NCBI GenBank assembly: GCA_900073065.1 | Contig: FJOG01000007.1 | Span: 839,745-903,744, forward strand | Direction of reading: 5' to 3' | DNA: 64,000 nt | DNA from: Phialocephala subalpina | Lineage: Eukaryota > Ascomycota > Leotiomycetes > Helotiales > Mollisiaceae | Shown here: in pieces, positions 1 to 9,184 of the stretch | How positions within the stretch are numbered: position 1 is the first letter of the stretch | Layout of the letters: every line of letters starts with the position of its first letter | The notes under the pieces: model-generated | Database searches by the model: none | What the model saw: only the letters and a program-made list of their open reading frames with translations | What the model was told of the DNA's origin: nothing | Made by a program: the position numbers and the translations under genes

Positions 1-57
1 TTGTCAACACGTTCGTTCGAATCAATACGTTCCGTCGTTAACACTACAGCTTTCACC

Positions 58-1095
58 ATGGGTTTCGGCCGCTTTGTGTGCGTAGGCTTGCCATTTGGAT
101 TGACCTTAGCCAGTCTGGTGTGCATCCTGATCTCCATGTTGGCTGGAATCACGAACAAGAACCTGGACATGTTCGAAGTCAAGACGCAGAACCTCTCCAT
201 CTCCTCATCCGATCTCACGAACCTCGAAAACCTCGTCAAACTCAAGAGAGATGCCGCTCCAGAAGACCATTTCTCAGCCCTCACTGTCGCTGCCCTGACC
301 AATGCGGCCTCCACCTCAACTTCATCGTCCTCAATCAACATCACAGCTGCAGATCTCGGTCTCGCAGACTCCTACCAGGTTTCCCTCTGGAACTACTGCT
401 CAAAGACCGGCTCCAAGACCAACTGCACAAAGGCGGAATTCAACTGGGCAGCATCAGCACTCAACACAACCACAATCGAGAAGCTCGCCTCATCCACCTC
501 CGGCGTAACCGTCACCCTTCCGAAATCTCTCACATCTGCTCTCAAGACCTTCACCGTTTTCGAGAAATGGACAGAGGTAGTCTACATCATCGCAGTCATA
601 ACCTGCGCCTTCGAAATCTTCCTCTCCCTCTTCGCCTTCTGCTCCCGCGCCGGATCCTGCATCACCTTCCTGATCTCCGGTCTCTCAACCACCACAATCA
701 TCGCCGCCTCAATCATGGCCACCGTCCAAGTCTCCATCGTCACCGCCTCCATCGACTCCGTCGCAAAGGCTTACGGAGCAAAAGCCAGCATCAACACCTC
801 ATTCCTCGCCACCACCTGGCTCGCAGTCGTGTTTTCCATCGCCAGCGGTTTCTTCTGGATGTTCACCATCTGCTGCTGTGCTTCTGATCACCACAGCAAG
901 AAATCTCGCAGCCGTGGAAACGACGATGCTGAGAAACTTATCCCAACTGGAGCATACCAACGGGTTCACGATGATCACACCGGATATCCTCAGCAAACGG
1001 GTGTCTACAATAACCAGGCGTATGCTACTCCAGCGCACAATGTGAAGGCGGAGAGAGGTGGTGCTTATGAGCCTTATAGCCATAGCGCTATCTAA
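58..1095 (+). CDS. SUR7/PalI family four-helix membrane protein
   Basis: Predicted plasma-membrane protein of the SUR7/PalI (claudin-like) family, whose members act in eisosomes, cell-wall stress or pH signalling. I start it at the ATG at 58, giving 345 residues; the frame is open to the window edge but has no earlier ATG. A first membrane helix lies at about residues 5-30. It is followed by a Ser/Thr/Asn-rich extracellular loop with several N-glycosylation sequons and the claudin-like W-N-Y-C motif (W111, C114) with a second Cys at 123. Three more helices run from about residue 173 to 285. The cytoplasmic tail is hydrophilic, with Lys/Arg/Ser after a Cys cluster (ICCCAS) and Tyr/Gly/Pro-rich sequence at the end. 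It appears single-exon. The family assignment is from architecture and motif; the exact subfamily (Sur7, Pun1 or PalI-like) is not resolved. Confidence 0.8.
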   Translation: MGFGRFVCVGLPFGLTLASLVCILISMLAGITNKNLDMFEVKTQNLSISSSDLTNLENLVKLKRDAAPEDHFSALTVAALTNAASTSTSSSSINITAADLGLADSYQVSLWNYCSKTGSKTNCTKAEFNWAASALNTTTIEKLASSTSGVTVTLPKSLTSALKTFTVFEKWTEVVYIIAVITCAFEIFLSLFAFCSRAGSCITFLISGLSTTTIIAASIMATVQVSIVTASIDSVAKAYGAKASINTSFLATTWLAVVFSIASGFFWMFTICCCASDHHSKKSRSRGNDDAEKLIPTGAYQRVHDDHTGYPQQTGVYNNQAYATPAHNVKAERGGAYEPYSHSAI

Positions 1096-4000
1096 GATAG
1101 CAAGGAGACGGCGATCTGTGAATATTTTCTTTAATGTCTATGAGGGGAGGCTGGAGATACAGATGGGAAGGAGATGTCTGAATCTTAGCGTGCATTTGCT
1201 GGCGTTACGGATTTAGGTTTTGATACAACGAGGAATGGATAGGATGATGGTGGTTGTATGTGTACTATGGAAATGATTTGATGGGGGTGGAAAATGGTAG
1301 CTAGCTGGTCAATGGTGATGATAGAATGATACCCCGTACATTCTGCCTCGATTCCCTTTCCTTCTCAATCGTGCCCTCTCCTCTCCCCACTTCGCAATCT
1401 TTCTCTTTCTCGAATTCAAGCACACCCAGACCGCTCCTCACCTCGCTTCAAGTGAAGCTTATTCCATCTCAGTGCTTACACCCCATCCTTTTTCAGCCGC
1501 GCCCTTTCCATACCCCGGAAAATCCTCCAATCGGACATCCGCATCTCACCTCATCTTTCCATCTTCAGCCAAGCCAACCCCCATCGCTTGCTCGGAATTT
1601 CCGCCAGCCGTATTTCGCTGAGCTTATTTTCACGTACATTTATTTCGGTTTGCATTTCGCGGCCGTTTGTTGCAAACGCGCTGACTGCTGTGCCTCTTGC
1701 GTTTGCAGAAGGGACGGGGAAGGGGAAGGATTGTGGCTTGAAGATGCTGCGTCTAATTTCATGATTGATTTTCCGGATTCGGCGAATGGTGATGGGGTGG
1801 GGGAAGGAGCGGCCGACGCGCGTTCGAGTGACGAGTGGAGGGATTGCGTGAATCCTCTGTGGCACATTTGCAGGCTCTTGAAGCTGGATTGATGGAGACT
1901 GATGAGAGTCGATAAGAAGTGAGTGGGATTTTTGAGTGGTATAGATACCCCTCCTAGCCATTACCATCCAGAGCTAATGAGGCTCATGCCAGATGGCAGA
2001 TGGTGGTAGTAGACCCTCTTAGTCGAGTTTCTCTCTCGTGATCGAAGATGTGCCTCTAATTTCGGCTCGCTGGATTGCAAATTGATGCTCGGATTATCTT
2101 AAGAGCGATTACCTCTGTGGGGGGATTTGATACTTCTTGACCTGGAATTCTTCGCTGTCACTTTCAAAATTCGGTTGTCTTGATAATCTCCTGTCCGAGC
2201 TGGAACTTGACAAGGCAAGGTCTTGCCCCACGATCGCAGCTCCAAGCAAACTCAGATCACGCTACGATAGCTCTGGAGGACTCGTCCGATGGTGTCAATG
2301 GCCGTATATCTTGGCCAACCTCCACTCCCGTCGCAAGTAGTACACGGTGGTGTGGCCTTGTTGTTCCGTAAATCCCGGATGGTGGATCGCTTTTATACCC
2401 CTCCGTAGTAGATAACGAACCGTAGCCTCCCAGCCCGAACGGTGGACGCAGAGAGTCAAGTGAATTTACACTCTCGAGAGGAAAATTGCGAGCTAGATCG
2501 CTAGAGAATGAGGGGTATAAATGCTTCTTCCTCGCTCTCGTAGATGAAGCGAGAACAACATCTTGCGACAACTAGTGTCATAGAATTGGTCTCTCGCAAC
2601 CAACCTTAGTATCTTTCTCCTTTTAGTTGAGGGACGTCGACGAGGCAGTTTGTCTTCTCAATAGAGTCGCAAGCATAATACCTCCACTTGGTGTCAGCGT
2701 CTCTCGATCCCGCGAGTCTTTCGCTGTCATCTTCTATTCCTCATCTTCGTGGAGAGAAGGAGGAAATATGAGCGGGGTAGCTTGCATTTCCCCCCTAAGA
2801 AACCTCCGAAAGGCACAGTGGCGAGGTCAAATGGGTCAGCTGATGGTTCGCAGCTGCCGTATGTTCTGACCTTCCTCCATTCCTATCTAAGGTAATACTC
2901 GGGATGGTCAAGTGCTCGTGGCTGCGTAAAATATGGACGAGTAAGGTACTTTTATACTTCTTGTTAGCAACTGACCCGGCTTTCCACTTTTGTGTTGGTG
3001 AAGCGATTCAAGTGAGCTGCTGTTTACGAACAGAACGCCCAGTCTGAGACTTGAGCTGCGATGGGGCTAGGGATATAAATACTCCCCTTCCTTTTTTCCC
3101 CCCACAGCTAACGACACAGCAACGAATTCCATTGGGTCTTATGGCTTTTGCGGTCGAGTTTATCCCCGGCGGCCCAGGGTGCTGTTTCTTTTCGTCCTCA
3201 TTTCTAGGTTGTAACCGCCGGTCTCGTTTGATCGAGAGAGAGAAGGTCCCTCCTTGTGAGAAAGAGGTCTTGCTTGATTTGGGGTTTCTTTATTATCATT
3301 TTCAAGAATTTGTTATCATTTTGGTATCTCCTTCTAGAGCAAGAGTTTTGAACGGCCTTGATGCTTTGGCTTCTGGCCTTAAGCAACCTTTGAACAGACG
3401 AAAGACGACCCCAAATGGCTCAATTATTAGTTACCATTTATGTATGCGCTGAACTTCCTCCATTCCTAGCGTATGAAGTATTCCGGATGATTGAGCGTTG
3501 GCTCCAAAATCATAGATGGTGAGCTGCTTTTATACTTCTCTGTACCAAGTGATCCTCCTTTCCGTCACTGTGTTCAAACGCTGGCGAGAGATCAATTATG
3601 GTAATTACTTACGACAAGGCAGTTGCAAGTCGACTTACAAGAAGTGCGGGGTATGTACACCCCTCCTCCCGCTTCTATTAGAAGCGAGAGTCGAGCAATA
3701 CACAGATACGACCTAGAGGGCTTCGTGGCCGGGGTCCGCAATTCTTGACTTTCCCGTTCTCGTTCTCGGGTTGCTTACCGTGCCCTTTGATCCAGAGAAG
3801 AGTACTTTTGCATGAGGCATTCCAATTGTTAGTTAGTTTAGGACCTTTTGCTGCTATTCTTTCGATTTGCTTTCAATCCTTTCCCCCTCTTTCTCGAATC
3901 AAGGAGGGAGAATAGGTAGGCTTGCGAGCTTGCTTTTGCTTCCAGGTAACGCTGAGATCCCCCCTGCGATGCTCGTAAAGTGTCCTGTTTAATAGTTTGA

Positions 4001-4701
4001 AGGGTTTGAAGTTTCTGGCCATGGTTGTATGATTGACTTTCTCTCCCAGTGGCGCGATTTTTCTTTTGCCTTCGATGAGATGTCGAAGTGATTGTTGATT
4101 GAATCTACCCTTGAATCGATCAGGACGGACTTGAAAAGGGGCGGAGCCAGATGGGCCATAGCAGCGGTCACTTCTCGCAAACAGCACTCTGAACTTCCGC
4201 ACAATATATAGTATTTGTCCCATTATACTTGAACTATGCTTGGATCGGTGAGTCATCTCACAGTTCTTGTCATCATTCCAGATTTTCAGACCTTTCAGAC
4301 CGCACGAGCGAAAGCGGAACCCTACAATATCAGAATGATTGCACTGCCACACATGCACTTGCATCGGGACTAAGATGGCATACGCATAAATTTTGGGAAA
4401 TATTTCTCAAACTAAACAACGTCTTAAATTTTTAAGCGAGAGCAAGCAAGAGCTCGGAGGTTCTACGTCTCTTCCCTCGGGGTTTTCTCTTGTTTCGGAT
4501 CAACTAAGGTTGGGCCGAAACATCCCTTTTAAGATGAAAACTCGCCAAGTACGCCTCTGACTTGCACAATTCGCGTACTGCAAGTCACGAGTTCCTGAGT
4601 CCTCGTATCCTCGAGTCAATCTTTGCAACTGAACGATCGTCAGTAGGCTGTCAAAGAGTGTCATTGATATCTTGCTTTAACTTGGCTATGTATGGACTAT
4701 A
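1096..4701. other. Long gene-free region with a diverged tandem repeat
   Basis: No convincing gene in 3.6 kb. Open frames here (for example 1326-1892 plus) are low-complexity Pro/Ser/Leu-rich, without introns or recognisable domains. Part of the region is a degenerate tandem repeat, entered separately. The stretch is not especially AT-rich, so it does not look like a heavily mutated transposon. Confidence 0.6.
1935..3720. repeat. Diverged tandem repeat, period about 560-580 bp, three to four copies
   Basis: Three copies share ordered landmarks. The element CTTTTATAC is at 2390, 2949 and 3527. It is followed 120-122 bp later by a TATA-like GGGGTATAAAT, GGGATATAAAT or GGGGTATGTAC at 2512, 3069 and 3648. 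The string CTTCCTCCATTCCT precedes the last two copies, near 2870 and 3451. A partial fourth copy (GGTATAGATACCCCTCCT near 1937) fits the same spacing. Each copy resembles a promoter-like module, but no gene follows any of them. Function unknown. Confidence 0.55.
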
Positions 4702-6538
4702 AGTCGGGCCCCCCAGATGTTGGCCACCCCCTGTTGTTAGCCACCTCGCTTAATTCACCACCACCTACTTCCAACCTTAATAACTTTTTTATTCCTCAAT
4801 TGTTATATGAGATAAAGTAGAGGCAACACTAATAAGGCTATCAGAGTCTAACGGTACATTTGGGCGGTCCCCAGCCTTTACTTGTGCTCTATAAATAGCC
4901 TCGATATCCGCGAACTTGGAATTTGGACTAGTGACCACTTTCCGCCGCTTTCTAGGCTCAAGTTGCAATACTTTAGCCTCAAGTTGCTTAATTCGACGCT
5001 CGTGCTGCGCAATAACAAAGTCCTTATTGTCTAAGCCTTTGGCTACTTTCCTAAAAAGTACCCTAGCAGTTGCAGGGTCGGCCATCTTAAGTCCCGTGAC
5101 TTGTCTGGTCTGTTCTCGAACATCTTGACCTTTTTGAGGAGTCTGAAAAGTAATTAAAGACATATCTTGGTTCCATTCAGGTACTAGATCCTTTGCTGAA
5201 GTTTCTGGAGTTTTCTCGGCTGCTTTATTACTATTTTCAAGTAATAAACGGTTCATAAGAGGCTTTGATAGCCTGACCGGCCATAACCCTGAAGCTAACC
5301 AACCCATTTTACAATTTGTAACTGTTAAAGCATTTATCCGAGCTTGCTTATAACAGTCCAAAAAGTTTCGCTTGCCAAGAGGGGCTAAATCGTTCAAGAG
5401 AGCCAAAGCACCAAGCCGCTTTCGGTAAGCATGCTTTAAGGGAGAGAATATGGATAAATCCAAAGGTTGGAGCACATGTGAAGTATGTGGAGGCAAGAAT
5501 AATAGATGGATATTATTCGAATAGCATGCCCACATGAACTCTAGTGTCTCATGACTTCCATGGCCGTCTAAAATAAGTAGACGGGGCTCCTTAGGGTCAC
5601 GTGGTGCCGTTTGGGGTATGAAGACTGTTTGCAACCATTCAAGAGCAGTAGCGTCGGTAGTCCACCCATTATCGGTTGCAGTAAACTTCCAGCTTTGGTA
5701 AGGCTTTAGTCCCATAGGAAACCACTGTTGTTGGACTGATTTACCCTTGAAAATAACAAGTGGATATAAGGGCTTTCCGGTTGCTGAGATACACTCGATA
5801 AATGAAGTCCAAGCCTTAGATCCTGGCTGTTTCTTTTGAATGAAACGGGTATAAGCACTCCCCACTACTAGTCCATTCTCTCCTTGGCCTTCCATAATCC
5901 CTGCTTCGTCCATATTCCAACGGTTCTCTGGTTTAATGGCCTTAATAGCTGGAACTTCCAATTTTTGAAACCAAGCCTTAAGAATATCGGAAGTAGCACC
6001 ATTAACGCGTATAGAATCGATCTTGAATTGCTTCTTAGTCTTAAGAATAGGATTCCGGCGAAGAAAACCAGCCATCCAACGTTTTCCTAGTGGTAGAGCA
6101 TCATGTCGAGCAGCCAAAATCCGTCTAGCGAAGGCTCGAATTTGCGCATGTGTTGGACTTTGGCCTAAGGCTTCTTGAACTAGTACCCAGTCTGTAAGAC
6201 GTTGTTCCTGAACTGGGGCAAGCCTTTGCAAATGTGCATGAGATTCTGATCGAGGGACGCGGCCTAAAATCCTTTGCTGAAGAGTGCCTCGTGGTATACC
6301 CCAGTCGAGACTAGCTTTGCGCACGGACTTGCTATTAGCTATGTCTCTAAGTGCATATTGGACGTCGTCTTCGGTATATGAAGAGTTTATGATCGCGTCT
6401 GGCTGTTTGCGAAGTTTAAAGAAATTTTATTAAAGAATAATTAAAATATTTAATTCTAAAGTGGGTGGGTAGGAAGTGGCGGTGTATTAAGCGAGGTGGC
6501 TAACAACAGGGGGTGGCCAACATCTGGGGGGCCCGACT
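4702..6538 (-). mobile_element. Pogo/Fot1-type DNA transposon with intact TIRs
   Basis: Complete Tc1/mariner-superfamily (pogo/Fot1) element of 1,837 bp. The terminal inverted repeats begin AGTCGGGCCC and are identical over 53 bp (4702-4754 and 6486-6538), with imperfect similarity further in. A TA dinucleotide flanks each end (4700-4701 and 6539-6540), the family's target duplication. One transposase frame fills the interior on the minus strand. Identical TIRs argue for recent insertion. The right end lies 195 bp upstream of the small secreted protein start at 6733. Confidence 0.93.
4789..6390 (-). CDS. Pogo/Fot1 transposase (start codon apparently lost)
   Basis: DDE-superfamily transposase that would cut and reinsert the surrounding element. 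The frame is open from 6426 to the stop at 4789. A psq-type helix-turn-helix (YTEDDVQYAL ... SVRKASLDWGIPRGTL) opens the protein, followed by a CENP-B-like second DNA-binding region and the DDE core. The core shows NMDEAG, LILDGHGSH and PLDLSIF; the second and third Asp are separated by exactly 35 residues (DD35D). A Lys/Arg-rich coiled segment ends the protein. No in-frame ATG precedes the helix-turn-helix. The natural start position appears to be ATA at 6388-6390, just before NSSYTEDD, which would give 533 residues; the next internal Met lies far inside. A single G-to-A change could have removed the start. Non-ATG initiation cannot be excluded. Confidence 0.85.
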   Translation of the reverse strand: MNSSYTEDDVQYALRDIANSKSVRKASLDWGIPRGTLQQRILGRVPRSESHAHLQRLAPVQEQRLTDWVLVQEALGQSPTHAQIRAFARRILAARHDALPLGKRWMAGFLRRNPILKTKKQFKIDSIRVNGATSDILKAWFQKLEVPAIKAIKPENRWNMDEAGIMEGQGENGLVVGSAYTRFIQKKQPGSKAWTSFIECISATGKPLYPLVIFKGKSVQQQWFPMGLKPYQSWKFTATDNGWTTDATALEWLQTVFIPQTAPRDPKEPRLLILDGHGSHETLEFMWACYSNNIHLLFLPPHTSHVLQPLDLSIFSPLKHAYRKRLGALALLNDLAPLGKRNFLDCYKQARINALTVTNCKMGWLASGLWPVRLSKPLMNRLLLENSNKAAEKTPETSAKDLVPEWNQDMSLITFQTPQKGQDVREQTRQVTGLKMADPATARVLFRKVAKGLDNKDFVIAQHERRIKQLEAKVLQLEPRKRRKVVTSPNSKFADIEAIYRAQVKAGDRPNVPLDSDSLISVASTLSHITIEE

Positions 6539-6732
6539 TACAATGATCTCGCACTTGGTCTTCGTCGCTCTGGGGTCCGAAAGCCAGCAGAGCTAAGAAT
6601 ACTTAAGAGCTTAGTCTATCCATCGCAACTTATCATTCAATCCCATTTTATCATCAATTCCATCTCTTATCATCATCACCTTATCGACACGAAAACTATT
6701 CCACATCAAACTTGCTTCCTCAATCTCTCAAG

Positions 6733-7126
6733 ATGCAATTCTCATACATTGTCAAGTCTGCTCTCGCAGCATTCGCTTTTGCTCAGGTTACCATAGCCGT
6801 GAGCCGTAAGCCGTGAGCTGTGAGCCGTGAGCCATTTCCCTACTTAACTCAAATGAGAGGTTAACAATTTATCAGTGCAGCGGCGTCGACCAGGACTGCT
6901 TCTGGAATGATTTCGATGCCTATGTGAATCAGCACGGACAGTTTGCCCAAACTCCTTGCACTCAGGCTAGCTACATGGCCGATCATTGTCAGAATTTTGG
7001 GGTTAGCTGTGTAAGTTGTCACAATATGTGAAGCTGTTGAAACGAAGAATAGGATACTAACGGACTCGATAGGATGGCACAGATTGTTGTTCCATTAGCA
7101 CTGGATTGGGACGATCTTGTCCATAG
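6733..7126 (+). CDS. Small secreted cysteine-rich protein (effector-like), three exons
   Basis: Exons 6733-6798, 6876-7010 and 7073-7126 join in frame to an 84-residue protein, too fragmented to appear as one open frame. Residues 1 to about 21 form a classic signal peptide (MQFSYIVKSALAAFAFAQ..). The mature part of about 62 residues begins CSGVDQDC and contains eight cysteines, including a CC pair, ending GLGRSCP. Intron 2 has GTAAGT, a branch-like ACTAAC and TAG. Intron 1 starts inside a heptamer repeat of splice donors and ends TATCAG. I assume the first donor, because it keeps the frame and gives a good signal cleavage site. Eight cysteines in a short secreted protein suggest an apoplastic effector, antimicrobial or surface protein; the family is unknown to me. 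The upstream pogo element lies 195 bp away. Confidence 0.75.
6799..6833 (+). repeat. Five tandem heptamers, each a potential 5' splice site
   Basis: Five consecutive 7-mers (GTGAGCC, GTAAGCC, GTGAGCT, GTGAGCC, GTGAGCC) sit exactly at the exon 1/intron 1 boundary of the small secreted protein. Each begins with GTRAGY, a good fungal donor. Using a later donor would add 7, 14, 21 or 28 nt; only the +21 form keeps the frame, but it includes the TGA that arises in the unspliced frame. Confidence 0.85.
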
Positions 7127-7866
7127 ACACATCGATTTTGTATTGGATTCTTTGTATGAAGTTGGTTCATGCATAGAGCTTCGTTGAACAATTCAACATC
7201 GGCATTGTTTTTATTGTTAGTGCTTTTGCAAGGAATCATTTTGACATCTAGAATCCGTTCCGCACCTGAAATATTCCCCTTCGGACCTTTCGAGAGGTTT
7301 TGAGGAGGCCCTTGGTCATATGCCATGGTGGGCGATAGTGTTCCGGGGGCTGAGAGCCCCATAGTCCATGGGCGATAACTTTCTTTTCTCCTCCTCTGTC
7401 GGTGGTGCTTTTGAATCTCACGTTGGCTTTCGAAGCTGGTCAGGCGATTCGAATGAATATCAATTTGAGCTTGAGCTGAATTGACTACTGGCAAGAGGTT
7501 CGGGGGATCAATACCCTTTCCTCCTCTCTCACTAAGAGCAAGGACTAACAAGTATGGAAGCCGAAGTACATGGGCGTCATAGTCATGCTTCCCCTCTGTT
7601 CACCTGTTTGTTTTCATTACATGGTTGGAGCTTCGCCTTCAGCTCGCCGCGACAGAGAGGGTTGCCATCTCGCAAATGATGATTTGGCGTTCCTGATTTA
7701 AAGATTTCTGCTATTAAAATATCCAGTCATCGTATCATGGAATTGATTCACATCTGCTGTCATTTCCAACAACTCCCTGCCGATCACGAGGAGCCAAAGC
7801 CCAGGACAGCCTCGGACCTTCCTTCGGGCAAACCTTCAAGGTACGTTTCTGTTGGAAAGCAAAGGA
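7127..7866. other. Intergenic; no gene recognised
   Basis: Contains open frames on the minus strand (7057-7551) that overlap the last exon of the secreted gene and lack any domain, intron or signal peptide. I treat them as chance. Confidence 0.5.
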
Positions 7867-8409
7867 TCAATCTGAGCCAATCCAGAGCAAGCACTGTAAA
7901 TTTGACAGTCCTTCCCAATCTCTTTTCACTATATAAATATGTGATAACGTCTTGAAACTTGTAGGCAGCAATGATATCACCAGATTAGACCTTAGACAAC
8001 TTCTCAATATTTCCTCCAATAACCCTGTCTCTATAACATTCGCATCGATACCATCATCAACCACGTACCTAGAGAACTGATTCTTACAGTCCACATACTC
8101 TTTGCCATTCATCCTGAAAATTCGAGGTTCCCTTTCATCATACTTCTCCGCTGCCATCCTCACTTTACAGGCATCTCCCCAGATCATCATCTCGTGCATA
8201 ACATGCTGGTTCTTCGGCAGATCGTCTAATGCAAAACTCTTGAATCCATAGTAGCATCTATTTAGATTCGGATCGCTATGGTCTTTGGCATCAACTCTAA
8301 CCATGTCTCGGAGCCTCCAACCATTATCAGAACCCCAAAAGGAGCGCATGTCAGGTATGTGATGAAGAAATCGATCTGCAGTGTTGGCTGAAGTAACGTC
8401 GACGGTCAT
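7867..8409 (-). CDS. Hypothetical protein, gene model uncertain
   Basis: Open frame of 180 residues with natural-looking composition (for example RFLHHIPDMRSFWGSDNGW and KSFALDDLPKNQHVMHEM) and no recognised domain. The ATG at 8409 is one candidate start. The same frame continues upstream to about 8520 with Ser/Pro/Arg-rich sequence, so the true start may be further up or behind an intron. The last 40 or so residues are hydrophobic and less convincing and may be read-through of an intron or of the 3' untranslated region. No signal peptide is seen. I do not recognise the family. Confidence 0.4.
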   Translation of the reverse strand: MTVDVTSANTADRFLHHIPDMRSFWGSDNGWRLRDMVRVDAKDHSDPNLNRCYYGFKSFALDDLPKNQHVMHEMMIWGDACKVRMAAEKYDEREPRIFRMNGKEYVDCKNQFSRYVVDDGIDANVIETGLLEEILRSCLRSNLVISLLPTSFKTLSHIYIVKRDWEGLSNLQCLLWIGSD

Positions 8410-9184
8410 AGGGCCCGTTGACCTAGAGGAGTGCCGTTTGCTAGAATAAGCAAGATCTGGACCGGGGCTTATGGAGTATTTGGGATTTCCGAGTTCAGGG
8501 GAGGAAATAGAGTTGAGAGGATGTTCGACACTAGCTCAGACATCCTCAATTTTGAGTGGTTTTGGTGGACTTCGAGTGGTTCCTTCAGGAGCCAGACAGT
8601 ATTGTAAAGAGGTTGATTTGAGAGAAGGGTGCTAAGGTGAAATCGTGAATTTACACTGCGAAGATGCGTGATCCACGTGTCAAAGCTAGAGAGGCGCTCT
8701 CTGCACCAGGCTGCAGTTCTTCGTGCGGGGCAGGGTGTTATGCAGGTGGCCTGAATGGAACCAACAATTAGCAGGGCCTCGATCTGACCTCGAGGCCCCC
8801 CTCACGAGCATGGTTAAAATGTCCTCACCCCCAAGCGTCGCATTGTAGGACTTAAACTCGAGGGCTCAGCTTTGCTTTGTCGATTTGAAAGCCAATGTTC
8901 GAAGAGATATATTCGTTGTAAAACACGATTGGGAATAGCAGCCTAGCAGGCAGAAGGACAACAGGTCGTCAAGTTTATAATGGTTCGCTTAAGTGTTTTA
9001 GCAGTACTTTTGGTAGCGGTGCTGCGCAGTCGTCTGCCGGATAGTAGGCCAATATCCAATAGTCTCATCAACTGTAGAAAGTATAGAAAATTACAAACAG
9101 GTTAAAAAGAAGGAAGCTATGTACAAACTCTCAAGCACTAGGAATGGTGAGCGGACTTGGTGCTCTAAAGATCCAAATTCTCGT
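8410..9184. other. Intergenic; no gene recognised
   Basis: Lies between the hypothetical ORF and the stop of the solute-binding protein. No long open frame and no repeat noticed. Confidence 0.5.

Noticed and set aside
1..57. Upstream extension of the SUR7-like frame to the window edge
   Set aside because: The frame is open but has only a TTG; the ATG at 58 directly precedes the first membrane helix.
78..887. 269-residue plus-strand open frame overlapping the SUR7-like gene
   Set aside because: Arg/His/Leu-rich shadow in another frame of a real gene.
1326..1892. 188-residue plus-strand open frame
   Set aside because: Low-complexity Pro/Ser/Leu composition, no domain, an equally long frame on the other strand; likely chance.
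7057..7551. 164-residue minus-strand open frame
   Set aside because: Overlaps exon 3 of the spliced secreted-protein gene and shows no domain or signal.
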